NCBI RefSeq assembly: GCF_004121055.1
Contig: NZ_PYAL01000006.1
Coordinates: forward strand, 248,001 to 312,000
Reading direction: 5' to 3'
Length of the DNA: 64,000 bases
Origin: Achromobacter aloeverae
GTDB taxonomy: Bacteria; Pseudomonadota; Gammaproteobacteria; Burkholderiales; Burkholderiaceae_B
The position numbers and the translations under genes are program-made. Below, piece after piece: positions 42,137 to 51,384 of this stretch (positions are counted from its first letter, which is position 1; each line of letters begins with the position of its first letter). The notes under the pieces are model-generated. The model was given only the letters and a program-made list of their open reading frames with translations, was not told the origin of the DNA and did no database searches.

Positions 42137-43618
42137 ATGAGCGAGACAAACATAAAAAACCAGGCCCGCGAATACGACGTCGTCGTGGTGGGCTGCGGCA
42201 TCGCGGGGCTGAGCGCCGCGGTGACCGCGATGCAGGCCGGTGCGCGGGTGGCGATCCTGGAGCGCGCGCCGATGGAGGACCGGGGCGGCAACACGCGCTG
42301 GACCGAAGCCATGATGCGCATGAAAAGCGAGGCCGAGGTCGCCGACGATTTCGAATCGCATTTCGCCGAGAATGCGGGCCATTACCTGGATCCCGAGCTG
42401 GTGTCCGAAGCCGCCGGCGCCTACGAGAACTGGTCGTCCATCGTCAAGGTGCTGGGCTTCGCCGACCCCGAGCTGATATCGACCTTCGCCGACAATGCCG
42501 GCCACGCGATTGCCTGGCTCAAGACCTTCGGCGTGCGCTTCGATTTCCTGCCGGGCTATTTCATCACGACCTGCACCAGCCGCATGGGACCGGTGGGAGG
42601 CGGCCTGGCGCTGGTCGAGGCCCTGGCGGCCTGGGCCGAAAAGCACGGCGCGGATTTCTACTACCGCACCACGGCGCGCGAATTCCTGCGCGGCGACGAC
42701 GGCACCATCGCCGGCGTCGTGGCGACCGGTCCGGACGCCCGCCCCTTCGCGCTGCGCGCGCCGGCGACCGTGCTGGCGTGCGGCGGCTTCGAGGGCAACC
42801 CGGAAATGCTGGCGCAGTACCTGGGACCGCGCGCACGCTATCTGCGCCCCGTGGCGCGCGGCGGCTACTACAACAAGGGCGAAGGCCTGCGCATGGCGCT
42901 GGCCGCCGGTGCGGCGCCGTCCGGGGATTTCGGCCAGTTCCACGCCGAGCCGCTGGATCCGCGCTCCGGCGCGCCCGAGCCCATCGTGCTGGTCTTCAAC
43001 TACGGCGTGCTGGTCAACAAGCGTGGCGAGCGCTTTATCGACGAAGCGCCCGCCACCGTGGATGCGACCTACGAATCGATCACCCGCGTGATCCACGAGC
43101 AGCCCGACGGCATCGCCTGGGCGGTGTTCGACGCGCGCATCGAGGATGTTCCCAACTGGCGCAGCAGCGTGCGTTCGGACCAGCCGCCCATCCGCGCCAA
43201 TAGCGTGGCGGAGCTGGCCGCGGCCCTGGACGTGGATGCCGCCGGCTTGCAGGCCACCCTGCAGGCCTACAACGGCGCCTGCGGCGGCGGCGCGTTCGAT
43301 CCCTTGAAGACGGACGGCCTGGCGACGCGCGACGGCTACCGGCCACGCAAGTCGAACTGGGCGCGGCCCATCGACCGTGCGCCGTATATGGCTTATCCGA
43401 TTATTTGCGGAAACTGCTTTACCTTCGGCGGATTGAAGGTGAATATCCGCGGCCAGGTGCTCAATACCGACGGCGATCCGATACCGGGGCTGTATGCCGC
43501 CGGAGAAACGGTGGGCCTGTACTACGGAACCTATACGGGCGCCACGTCGGTGCTGCGCGGCGCCGTGTTCGGACGCCTGTCCGGCGCGGAAGCCGCGAGG
43601 CTCGCCAAGCCGGGTTGA
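42137..43618 (+). CDS. FAD-dependent dehydrogenase, tricarballylate-dehydrogenase-like
   Basis: Flavoprotein of 493 residues in the fumarate reductase/3-ketosteroid dehydrogenase/TcuA superfamily. The dinucleotide motif is VVVGCGIAGLSAAV, followed by GGNTRWTEAMM. FACILE features of the fold include RMGPVGGGLALVEALAAW and, at the C-terminus, CFTFGGLKVNIRGQVLN and GLYYGTYTGATSVL for FAD. AGGAG lies five bases before ATG 42137. TcuA oxidises tricarballylate to cis-aconitate, but this protein could act on another carboxylate. The family is broad, so the substrate call is weak. Confidence 0.8.
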   Translation: MSETNIKNQAREYDVVVVGCGIAGLSAAVTAMQAGARVAILERAPMEDRGGNTRWTEAMMRMKSEAEVADDFESHFAENAGHYLDPELVSEAAGAYENWSSIVKVLGFADPELISTFADNAGHAIAWLKTFGVRFDFLPGYFITTCTSRMGPVGGGLALVEALAAWAEKHGADFYYRTTAREFLRGDDGTIAGVVATGPDARPFALRAPATVLACGGFEGNPEMLAQYLGPRARYLRPVARGGYYNKGEGLRMALAAGAAPSGDFGQFHAEPLDPRSGAPEPIVLVFNYGVLVNKRGERFIDEAPATVDATYESITRVIHEQPDGIAWAVFDARIEDVPNWRSSVRSDQPPIRANSVAELAAALDVDAAGLQATLQAYNGACGGGAFDPLKTDGLATRDGYRPRKSNWARPIDRAPYMAYPIICGNCFTFGGLKVNIRGQVLNTDGDPIPGLYAAGETVGLYYGTYTGATSVLRGAVFGRLSGAEAARLAKPG

Positions 43619-43665
43619 AGGGCAGGCCAGTAAAAACGATACAAAAAATCCCCAAGGAGACAATC

Positions 43666-44844
43666 ATGCTAGGCAAATCCCTGCGCCATCGTCTGGCGGT
43701 GGCAACGTTCGCCCTCCTGCCGCTCGCCGGCCACGCCGCCGATACCACGGGCATTACCAAGGACACCATCCGCATCGGCATGTTCGGTCCGCTGACCGGC
43801 CCGACCGCGGTCGGCTCGCTGCCGCTGCTGGGCGCGACGGCGATCTACAAGAACGTCAACGATAACGGCGGCATCAACGGCCGCAAGATCGACGTGGTGG
43901 TGGAGGACGACGCCTGCGATCCGAACAAGACCATCGCCGCCACCAAGAAGCTGATCGCGCAGGACCAGGTCTTCATGATCCACGGCGGCTGGTGCAGCGG
44001 CACCGTGATGGCGATCAAGCCTGAGCTGAAGAATCATCCGGATCTGCCGTTCATGGTGCTGGGTGCGGCCAGCACGGCGATCTCCTCGCCGTTCCAGGCG
44101 AATATCTTCCATCCGGTCGCGACCACGGCCACGGTGGCGAATGCCATGGTGGATTTCGCGCTCAGCAAGCCGGGCGCCAAGCGCGTGGCCATCATCAGCC
44201 ACTCGGATGAATGGGGCAAGTCGCACATCGATCCCGCCATCGCGGCGCTGAAGGCCAAGGGCCTGGAACCCGTCGAGACGGTCTACCTGGAGCGCGGCAG
44301 CACCGACGCCACGTCGCAGCTGTTGCGCTTGCGGGCCGCCAAGCCGGACGCCGTGCTGGCGATCCTCTATCCCCCCGAGCTGACGATCTACCTGCGGGAC
44401 GCCAACAAGTACGGCATCAAGGCGCCCACCATCGCGACGCAGGGCGTGTCGCTGGAGGACATGGTCAAGCGGGTGGGCAATCCGGCGGCGACCAGGGAGC
44501 TGTTCGTGTTCTATCCGCTTTCCGCCACGCTGGATGCCGCGGGCTTCAAGAAGTGGAAGGACATCTACACGGCCGCCCATCCCAAGGACCCGGTCGAGAC
44601 CTTGAGCTTCATGGGCATGACGGGCGCGCTGGCGATCGTGCAGGCCCTGAAGAATGCCGGTCCGGACCTGACGCGCGAGAAGTTCATGGCCGAGCTGGAC
44701 AAGCTGAACAACTTCGATCCGGGCATCCAGTCCGGGCCGCTCACGTTCACGGCGCAGGACCACGCGGGCATCAAGCAGGGCAAGATGATCTACATGAAGG
44801 ACGGCAAGCCCACGATCGTCTCGGCCTATCCTTCGGGCCTGTGA
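43666..44844 (+). CDS. ABC transporter substrate-binding protein, branched-chain amino acid type
   Basis: Periplasmic binding protein of 392 residues. The signal peptide ends AGHAADTTG. Motifs: IRIGMFGPLTGPTAVGS, NDNGGINGRKIDVVVEDDACDP and ATKKLIAQDQVFMIHGG. AAGGAGA precedes ATG 43666. It is distinct in sequence from the binding protein at 20.1 kb. It heads a complete ABC set together with the catabolic genes just upstream, so it probably imports their substrate. Confidence 0.92.
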   Translation: MLGKSLRHRLAVATFALLPLAGHAADTTGITKDTIRIGMFGPLTGPTAVGSLPLLGATAIYKNVNDNGGINGRKIDVVVEDDACDPNKTIAATKKLIAQDQVFMIHGGWCSGTVMAIKPELKNHPDLPFMVLGAASTAISSPFQANIFHPVATTATVANAMVDFALSKPGAKRVAIISHSDEWGKSHIDPAIAALKAKGLEPVETVYLERGSTDATSQLLRLRAAKPDAVLAILYPPELTIYLRDANKYGIKAPTIATQGVSLEDMVKRVGNPAATRELFVFYPLSATLDAAGFKKWKDIYTAAHPKDPVETLSFMGMTGALAIVQALKNAGPDLTREKFMAELDKLNNFDPGIQSGPLTFTAQDHAGIKQGKMIYMKDGKPTIVSAYPSGL

Positions 44845-44867
44845 GCGCGCGGGGACGGTAAGCCATC

Positions 44868-45737
44868 ATGCTCGCGCAATTGATCGTCAGCGGCGTCGCG
44901 GTGGGGTGCGTGTACGCGCTGATCGCCCTGGGGATGACCATCCTCTTTCGTTCCACCACCATCGTCAACTTCTGCCACGGCGAATTCTTCATGCTGGGCG
45001 CCTTCGCCGTGCTCGTGCCCTTGCAGACCCTGGGCTGGGGCTATGGCTGGAGCCTGCTGTTCTCGCTATGCCTGCTGTTCGCGGTGGGCATGGCGGTGGA
45101 GCGGGGGTTGATGCGGCCGCTGCAGCACGCGCCGCATATCAGCCTGGCCATGATGACGGTGGCGCTGTCCTACCTGTTCAAGGGGATCGCGCGCTTTTTC
45201 TACGGCCGCGAGGTCGTCGCGCTGCCTCCCCTGATGGCGGGCGATCCGGTGTTCTTCGGCGACGTGGTCCTGGCGCCGCAGGACATGCTCATCATGGGTG
45301 TGGTGCTGGTGGTCGTGGCCGCGTCCTTCGTCTTCTTCCAGCGGACCGAGCTGGGCAAGGTGGTGGAGGCCGCGTCCGAGACGCCGCGGGGCGCGTCCCT
45401 GTCGGGGATCAACGTGCCCTTGCTGCGCAACCTGATGTGGGGCGCGGGCGCCGCCATGGGGGCCCTGGCGGGCATCCTGATCGCGCCCAATACCCTGGTC
45501 TATCCGGACATGGGCGGGCACATGCTGGTGCGCGGCTTCGCGGCCATGACCCTGGGCGGCTTCGGTTCGCTGCCCGGCGCGGTGGTGGGCGGCATCACGC
45601 TGGGCGTGGTGGAGAACCTGGCGGGCGGCTACGTGTCCAGCGCGCTGGTGGAGATCACCGCGTACGTGGTCATCATCATCGTGCTGCTGATACGTCCGCA
45701 GGGATTGTTGGGAAACTGGAGGCGGGATCGTGGCTGA
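44868..45737 (+). CDS. Branched-chain-type ABC transporter permease (LivH family)
   Basis: Permease of 289 residues with the LivH start VSGVAVGCVYALIALGMTIL, FCHGEFFMLGAF and the ABC-contacting loop KVVEAASETPRGASLSGIN. The final segment GFGSLPGAVVGGITLGVVEN is typical. It overlaps the LivM-type gene by eight bases. Confidence 0.92.
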   Translation: MLAQLIVSGVAVGCVYALIALGMTILFRSTTIVNFCHGEFFMLGAFAVLVPLQTLGWGYGWSLLFSLCLLFAVGMAVERGLMRPLQHAPHISLAMMTVALSYLFKGIARFFYGREVVALPPLMAGDPVFFGDVVLAPQDMLIMGVVLVVVAASFVFFQRTELGKVVEAASETPRGASLSGINVPLLRNLMWGAGAAMGALAGILIAPNTLVYPDMGGHMLVRGFAAMTLGGFGSLPGAVVGGITLGVVENLAGGYVSSALVEITAYVVIIIVLLIRPQGLLGNWRRDRG

Positions 45738-46683
45738 ACGACAGAAGAAAAACAAGCTGCCCTGGCTGGTCGCGCTGTTGCTGCTGCTGGCCTTGCCGCT
45801 GGCGGTGAACAACTATGTGCAGTTCGTGGTCAACACCATGCTGGTGTACAGCCTGGCGGCCATCGGCTTCAACGTGGTGATCGGCTACCTGGGCCAGCTG
45901 GCCTTCGCCAATGCGGCGTTCTTCGGCATCGGCGCCTATGCGGCGGGCCTGTCGATGGCGCACCTGGGCCTGCCCTATCCGCTGGCCTTGGTGGCAGCCG
46001 CGGTGGTGGGCGGGCTGGCGGGGGCGCTGGTGGGCCTGCCGGCCCTGCGCGTGCGGGGATACTACCTGGCCATCGTCACGCTGGCCTTCGGCGAGCTGAT
46101 GCGCTGGGTGTATGTGCACGCCGACGGCATCACCTATGGCGCCAGCGGCTTCAACGTGCCCCAGGTGTCGCTGTTCGGGCGCGGCCTGAACGAAACCGGC
46201 AAATATTATGTTTTCCTGCTCGTCGTCCTGCTGGGCCTGGGCGCTACCCGGGGGCTGGTGAAGTCGCGCGTCGGCCGTGCCTTCGTGGCGGTGCGCAACA
46301 GCGAGGCGGCGGCCGCGTCCACCGGCGTGGCGGTACTGCGCACCAAGGTGGTCGCCTTCGCCTGGAGCGGCCTGATCGTTGGCCTGGCGGGCGGGCTGTA
46401 CGCCTTGCTCAATGGGCGGGTGTCGCCCGATACCTTCGGCCTTTCGCAGATGCTGATGCACTTCGCCATCGTCATGATAGGCGGACTGGGCAGCCTGGCC
46501 GGCTCCATCATCGGGGCGGTGCTGCTGACCGGCGCGCCGGAGCTGCTGCGCAATTTCCCGGGGCTGGAGGAGATCGTGTTCAGCCTCTTGCTGATGGCGG
46601 TGCTGTTCCTGATGCCGCGCGGCATAGGCGGCTTGATCGCCGACCGTATTCCAGGCGCCCGCGAGCGCCTGTACCAGGAGTAG
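45730..46683 (+). CDS. Branched-chain-type ABC transporter permease (LivM family)
   Basis: Permease of 317 residues starting at GTG 45730, with GGAGG upstream. It has FANAAFFGIGAYAAGL, RVRGYYLAIVTLAFGELMR, and the loop RAFVAVRNSEAAAASTGV contacting the ATPase. The C-terminal helix segment GGLGSLAGSIIGAVLL fits the family. The first residues overlap the LivH stop. Confidence 0.92.
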   Translation: MAERQKKNKLPWLVALLLLLALPLAVNNYVQFVVNTMLVYSLAAIGFNVVIGYLGQLAFANAAFFGIGAYAAGLSMAHLGLPYPLALVAAAVVGGLAGALVGLPALRVRGYYLAIVTLAFGELMRWVYVHADGITYGASGFNVPQVSLFGRGLNETGKYYVFLLVVLLGLGATRGLVKSRVGRAFVAVRNSEAAAASTGVAVLRTKVVAFAWSGLIVGLAGGLYALLNGRVSPDTFGLSQMLMHFAIVMIGGLGSLAGSIIGAVLLTGAPELLRNFPGLEEIVFSLLLMAVLFLMPRGIGGLIADRIPGARERLYQE

Positions 46684-46687
46684 CCCC

Positions 46688-47440
46688 ATGCTGCGTGTCG
46701 AGAACATGACGGTGCGCTTCGGAGGATTGACCGCCGTCAACGATCTGTCTTTCCAGGTGGAACAGGGCGAAATCTTCACCATGATGGGGCCGAACGGCGC
46801 AGGCAAGACGACGGCCTTCAATGCCGTTACCGGCTTCGTGCGGCCGGCGGCGGGACAGGTTTCGTACAAGGGCCAGTCCTTGCTGGACCGCGCGCCGGAC
46901 GACATCGCCGCGCTGGGCATTCGGCGCACGTTCCAGAACAACGGCATCCTGCGCGAGATGACCGTGCTGGAAAACGTGTTGACCGGCCTGGAGCTGGCCA
47001 TTCCGCACGCCTTCTGGCGCACCGTGGTGGGCGCGCCGTCGGCGCGGCGGGCGGAGCGCGAGGCGGTCGCCCGGTCGCGTGCCATCCTGGCGCGCCTGGG
47101 CATCGCGGAACTGGCCGACCGCACCGCCGGCGACCTGTCCTTCGGCCAGCAGCGGCTGGTCGAGATCGCGCGCGCCCTGGTGGCCGATGCCCAACTGATC
47201 ATGCTGGACGAGCCGGCGGTGGGGCTGTCGCCCAGCGACCGGCACCAGCTCGGCATCGTCCTGCGGGGATTGGCCGGGCAGGGCATCGCCATCGTGCTCG
47301 TGGAGCACGTGCAGGATCTGGTGATGGCCGTCTCCGATCGCATCCTGGTCCTGAACTACGGCAAATGCCTGGCCGAGGGCGAGCCCGAGGCCGTGCGCAA
47401 CAACAAAGCGGTGCTGGAGGCCTATCTTGGTCAAGAGTGA
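46688..47440 (+). CDS. Branched-chain-type ABC transporter ATP-binding protein (LivG family)
   Basis: ABC ATPase of 250 residues. Walker A GPNGAGKTT, Q-loop RRTFQNNGILR, signature LSFGQQRLVEIARAL, Walker B LIMLDEPAVGLSP and switch His in VEHVQDLVMAV. Unlike the LivG at 23.1 kb, its signature helix is canonical. GGAG lies seven bases before the start. The stop overlaps the next gene by 14 bases. Confidence 0.93.
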   Translation: MLRVENMTVRFGGLTAVNDLSFQVEQGEIFTMMGPNGAGKTTAFNAVTGFVRPAAGQVSYKGQSLLDRAPDDIAALGIRRTFQNNGILREMTVLENVLTGLELAIPHAFWRTVVGAPSARRAEREAVARSRAILARLGIAELADRTAGDLSFGQQRLVEIARALVADAQLIMLDEPAVGLSPSDRHQLGIVLRGLAGQGIAIVLVEHVQDLVMAVSDRILVLNYGKCLAEGEPEAVRNNKAVLEAYLGQE

Positions 47441-48149
47441 CATCCTGCTCGAAGTCGCCGGCTTGACGGTACGCCATGGCCGGGTACCCGCGCTGGCGGG
47501 CATCGACATCGAATTGCGCAAGGGCGAGGCCGTGGGCCTGCTGGGCGCGAACGGCGCCGGCAAGACGACGCTGCTGAACGCCCTGTCGGGTTTCCTGCCG
47601 CATGAAAGCGGCAGGGTGATCCTGTTCGGCGAGACGATGCGGTCCGGCGCGCCGCATCGGATCGCGCGCGCCGGCCTGCTGCAAGTTTCGCAGGACCGCG
47701 ACCTGTTTCCGGACCTCAGCGTGCGCGACAACCTTCGCCTGGGCTGCCTGGCGCGCGCGAAGTCGCGCCATGCGCGCAACCTGGAACGGGTGTTCGGCTA
47801 TTTCCCGCGCCTGAAGGAGCGCATCGACCAGCGTGCCTGCACCATGTCCGGCGGCGAACAGCAGATGCTGGCCATCGGCCGCGCGCTGATGGCCGAGCCG
47901 CGCGTGATCCTGCTGGACGAGCCGTCGGCGGGACTTTCCCCCCTGTTCGTGCAGGAAATCGGCGCCATGATGCAGGCCTTGAAACGCGAGGGGGAAGTGG
48001 CGCTGGTGCTGGTGGAGCAGAACATGCGGCTGGCGGCGCGGGTGGTGGATCGCTTCTATATGCTGCGCGCCGGGCAAGTGGTGGCGCAAGGCGTGGCCAG
48101 CGAACTGGAGCGCGACCACGAGCATCTGGCGCGGGAGTATTACCTTTAG
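47427..48149 (+). CDS. Branched-chain-type ABC transporter ATP-binding protein (LivF family)
   Basis: ABC ATPase of 240 residues starting at TTG 47427, with GGAGG six bases upstream. Walker A is GANGAGKTT, the LivF segment reads VSQDRDLFPDLSVRDN, the signature is MSGGEQQML, Walker B is VILLDEPSAGLSP and VEQNMRLAARVVD is the switch segment. It completes the second transporter. A GC-rich inverted repeat without a T run (about 48156-48176) follows the stop and may mark the operon end. Confidence 0.92.
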   Translation: MVKSDILLEVAGLTVRHGRVPALAGIDIELRKGEAVGLLGANGAGKTTLLNALSGFLPHESGRVILFGETMRSGAPHRIARAGLLQVSQDRDLFPDLSVRDNLRLGCLARAKSRHARNLERVFGYFPRLKERIDQRACTMSGGEQQMLAIGRALMAEPRVILLDEPSAGLSPLFVQEIGAMMQALKREGEVALVLVEQNMRLAARVVDRFYMLRAGQVVAQGVASELERDHEHLAREYYL

Positions 48150-48229
48150 ACGTAACCGGGGGATGTACTCCCGGGGCGCGGCGCGATATGCTCCGGGGCA
48201 ACGGGACTTCTCGCCGGGGAACGCAATCG

Positions 48230-48433
48230 ATGGGTGCGCCGTCTTACGCCCTGTTCGGGGCTTATTTTCCGCACTGGTTGTTCAGTGCGGTGCTCGGTAT
48301 CTTCGTCGCCTTGGCGGCCCACCGGCTGTTCGTCGCCACGGGCTGGTCGCGAACCATTCCCCTCCAGCTTTCCGTTTGCACCGCCATCGGGCTGGTGGCA
48401 GCGGTGCTGGCCTGGGCGCTGGGCGCGGGCTGA
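48230..48433 (+). CDS. DUF1656 family small membrane protein
   Basis: A 67-residue protein with two membrane helices, FSAVLGIFVALAAHRLFV and SVCTAIGLVAAVLAWALG, the DUF1656 (AaeX-like) pattern. Members accompany AaeA/AaeB-type aromatic-acid efflux pumps. I used ATG 48230, which gives the family start MGAPSYALFGAYFP; the frame is open a little further upstream. The membrane-fusion gene begins four bases after its stop. Confidence 0.85.
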   Translation: MGAPSYALFGAYFPHWLFSAVLGIFVALAAHRLFVATGWSRTIPLQLSVCTAIGLVAAVLAWALGAG

Positions 48434-48437
48434 ACCG

Positions 48438-49487
48438 ATGAAGCTCGCGGGTGTCGGCAAACCTACGCTCAAGGGCCGCGTCATCGCCGCGGTGATCATC
48501 GTGCTGGGGCTTGCCGCGCTGGTCTATGCCTACCAGCGCAGCGCCAGCTATCCGTCCACCGACGATGCCACCATAGACGCCGACCGCGTGCATATCGCCT
48601 CGCCGGTGGGCGGCCGCATCGTCCGCCTGCCGGTCCGCGAGAACCAGCGCGTCGCCAAGGGCGATATCCTGTTCGAGATCGATCCGGTGTCCTATCGGCT
48701 GACCGTGGCCCAGGCCCAGGCAGACGTCGAGGTGGCGCAGGCCGCGCTGGCGTCAAGGCGCCGGACCCTCATCGACGAGCGCAGCCGCGCCGCCGTCGCG
48801 CAGGAACAGCGGCAGCGGGCCGAGCAGAACTACGCGCTGACCGCCCGCACGGCGCAACGGCTGGCGCCGCTGGCCGCGCAAGGGTACATCCCCGCCCAGC
48901 AGTACGACCAGGCGCAGGTCGCGCAGCGGGACGCGGCGGTGTCGCTGCGGCAGGCACAGGAACATGAGAAAGCGGCGGTCCTCACCATCGGCGACGATGC
49001 CGACGCGGTGGCCGCCCTGCACGCGCGGGAGGCCGCGCTGGCCCGCGCCCGGCACGCGCTGGAGGACACCGTGGTGCGGGCGCCGCACGATGGCTACGTT
49101 ACCGGGCTGTCCGTCCTGGCTGGCGAGACGGTGCTGCCCACCCAGCCCATCTTCACGCTGATCGATGCCGGCGTATGGTACGCCGTGGCCAATTTCCGCG
49201 AGACCGACCTGACCGGCATCGCGCCGGGCGACTGCGCGACGGTCTATTCGATGATCGATCGGCGCGTCGCGCTGCCGGGCAAGGTCATCGGCATCGGCGC
49301 CGGGGTGCTCGATACGGGCAGCGTAACCTTGCCGCGTGCGCTGCCCCTGGTGGAAAAGTCGGTGAACTGGGTGCGCGTGGCCCAGCGCTTTCCGGTCCGG
49401 GTGCGGTTGGAGGAAATCGACAGCAAGCTGCTGCGCGTGGGCGCCAGCGCCATCGTCGAGGTGCGCCATGGCCCGGCCTGCCGCTGA
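48438..49487 (+). CDS. HlyD/EmrA-type membrane fusion protein (AaeA-like)
   Basis: Periplasmic adaptor of 349 residues. One N-terminal membrane helix (about 15-33) is followed by a biotinyl-lipoyl domain (TDDATIDADRVHIASPVGGR and VRLPVRENQRVAKGDILFEI split over a few residues), an Ala/Gln/Arg-rich coiled-coil hairpin (about 85-205), the second lipoyl half (VVRAPHDGYVTGLSVLAGE) and a beta-barrel domain. It joins the FUSC inner-membrane protein to the outer-membrane factor and overlaps the FUSC gene by 20 bases. Confidence 0.9.
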   Translation: MKLAGVGKPTLKGRVIAAVIIVLGLAALVYAYQRSASYPSTDDATIDADRVHIASPVGGRIVRLPVRENQRVAKGDILFEIDPVSYRLTVAQAQADVEVAQAALASRRRTLIDERSRAAVAQEQRQRAEQNYALTARTAQRLAPLAAQGYIPAQQYDQAQVAQRDAAVSLRQAQEHEKAAVLTIGDDADAVAALHAREAALARARHALEDTVVRAPHDGYVTGLSVLAGETVLPTQPIFTLIDAGVWYAVANFRETDLTGIAPGDCATVYSMIDRRVALPGKVIGIGAGVLDTGSVTLPRALPLVEKSVNWVRVAQRFPVRVRLEEIDSKLLRVGASAIVEVRHGPACR

Positions 49488-51384
49488 CCCGCGGGTGTCG
49501 CCCCTGCGCGGCCTGGCGGCGCTGTTGGCGCCGTTTCCCGGGCGCGGCGCGATGTCCTTGCGGCTGGCGCTGATCTGCGCCCTGGCCGTGTTGGTGGCCG
49601 CCCTGTACGGCACGCCGGAAATGGCGCTCTCGGCCTATGTGGTGTTCTTTCTCAACCGGTCGGACCGGGTGACGAGCATCATCCTCGTCCTGCTCATGAT
49701 GACGCTCGTTACGCTGCTTATCGGGCTGGTGATGCTGATCGCGATGGCCAGCCTGGACTATCCGGTGCTGCGGCTGGGCTTCATGGCGGGGCTGTCCTTC
49801 GTCCTGCTTTATCTGACCTCGGCAAGCAAGCTGCGGCCCGTCGGCGGCATCATCGCCATGGTCGTCGGTTTCGCGCTGGACGAGCTGGGCTTGCTGCCTT
49901 ACGGAGAGGCCGCCACGCGCGCCCTGTTGTACATGTGGCTGGTGGTGGCCATTCCCGCCGGGCTGACCATCATCGTCAACCTGCTGTTCGCGCCTTCGCC
50001 CCGCCGCCTGGCGAGCCTGCGGATCGCCGCGCGGCTGACGGCGTCGGCACGGCGCCTGCGGCAGCCGGAGGCTGGGCGGGAGGCGTTCGACGCCTGCCTG
50101 CGCGAAGGCAACGGACAGGTCGAGACCTGGCTCAGGCTGGCCAGGCTGGAGGGCAGCGCCGACGCGGCCGATCTCGCTGCCCTTAAGCAGGCCGCGTCCG
50201 CCAGCACGGCCATCATGCTGGCCGTGGCGGCCCTCGATGGCGATCCCGCGGCGGAAGCGTCGGCTACGCTCGGTGAACGGCGGACGGCCGAGCGGGTGAC
50301 TGAGCCGATGGCCGACCGGGTGGCAGGCGTGCTCGATGCCATGGCGGGCATGCTGGCGCAAGGCGGCTACCCCGTGGACATCGCGCTGGAACTGCCCGAG
50401 GCCGACGACCTGCCGCCCTTGGCGCGGGCGGCGTGGCTTTGCCTGGGCGAGGCGATCGTGCATTTCACGGCGGCGCCCGCACCCGCCGGACCCGCGACGC
50501 CCCCTCCGCAAGCGGGGCATAAGGATGGATTCTTCCTGCCCGACGCGCGCACCAATCCCGATCATGTCGTCTATGCCCTGAAGACGACGGGGGCGGCGAT
50601 GTTCTGCTATCTGCTCTACACGCAGCTGGACTGGCAGGGCATACACACCTGCTTCATCACGTGCTACGTAGTGTCCCTGGGCACCACCGCCGAGACCGTG
50701 CAGAAGCTGACGTTGCGGCTGGCGGGCTGCGTGGTGGGCGCGGTCGCCGGCAGCGTGGCGGTGGCCTTCATCGTGCCGTCCATCGATTCGATCGGCGCAT
50801 TGATGCTGCTCGTCTTCGCGGGCGCCGCGGCGTCGGCCTGGGTCGCGGTGGGCTCTCCGCGCATTGCCTATGCCGGCTTGCAGATCGCCTTCGCCTTTTT
50901 CCTGTGCGTGCTCCAGGGACCGGCGCCCGGCTTCGACCTGACCGTCGCGCGCGACCGCAGCATCGGCATCCTGCTTGGCAATCTCGTCGTCTACCTGGTC
51001 TTCACGCGCATCTGGCCGGTAAGCGTGGCCGCCCGTATCGACGACGCGCTCGCGGCCTTGCTGCGGCAGTGGCGCAGCCTTGCGCAACTGGCCGATCCCG
51101 TGGCGCGCCGCGCGCGGGCGGCTGACGCCCTGGCCCGCGGCCAGGCCATCGAAGATGATCTCGTGGTGATTCCCTACGAGCCTTCGTGGGTGCGTCCCGC
51201 CCCGGCCTGGATCTCGTCCCGCCGCCAGGCATTGGCCGAACTGGCGACGCTGGAGGCGCCGCTCTTCCTCGCGGGCGGGCAGGCACCCGATGCCGCGGGG
51301 GCGACACGGGCACGCCTGCATCGCCTCGATGCTATTGCCGCCCGCCTGGCGCACAAGGAGGCCGCCGTCCATGCGTCGGCCTGA
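49468..51384 (+). CDS. FUSC/AaeB-type inner-membrane efflux protein
   Basis: Inner-membrane protein of 638 residues. Two blocks of about five or six helices (roughly 25-150 and 355-500) are separated by a long cytoplasmic domain, as in AaeB-type and fusaric-acid-resistance proteins. Hydrophobic runs include LALICALAVLVAALYG, and RSDRVTSIILVLLMMTLV follows the first. GAGGTG lies five bases before the start. With the adaptor and outer-membrane factor it should export aromatic or organic acids to relieve stress. Confidence 0.9.
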   Translation: MARPAADPRVSPLRGLAALLAPFPGRGAMSLRLALICALAVLVAALYGTPEMALSAYVVFFLNRSDRVTSIILVLLMMTLVTLLIGLVMLIAMASLDYPVLRLGFMAGLSFVLLYLTSASKLRPVGGIIAMVVGFALDELGLLPYGEAATRALLYMWLVVAIPAGLTIIVNLLFAPSPRRLASLRIAARLTASARRLRQPEAGREAFDACLREGNGQVETWLRLARLEGSADAADLAALKQAASASTAIMLAVAALDGDPAAEASATLGERRTAERVTEPMADRVAGVLDAMAGMLAQGGYPVDIALELPEADDLPPLARAAWLCLGEAIVHFTAAPAPAGPATPPPQAGHKDGFFLPDARTNPDHVVYALKTTGAAMFCYLLYTQLDWQGIHTCFITCYVVSLGTTAETVQKLTLRLAGCVVGAVAGSVAVAFIVPSIDSIGALMLLVFAGAAASAWVAVGSPRIAYAGLQIAFAFFLCVLQGPAPGFDLTVARDRSIGILLGNLVVYLVFTRIWPVSVAARIDDALAALLRQWRSLAQLADPVARRARAADALARGQAIEDDLVVIPYEPSWVRPAPAWISSRRQALAELATLEAPLFLAGGQAPDAAGATRARLHRLDAIAARLAHKEAAVHASA

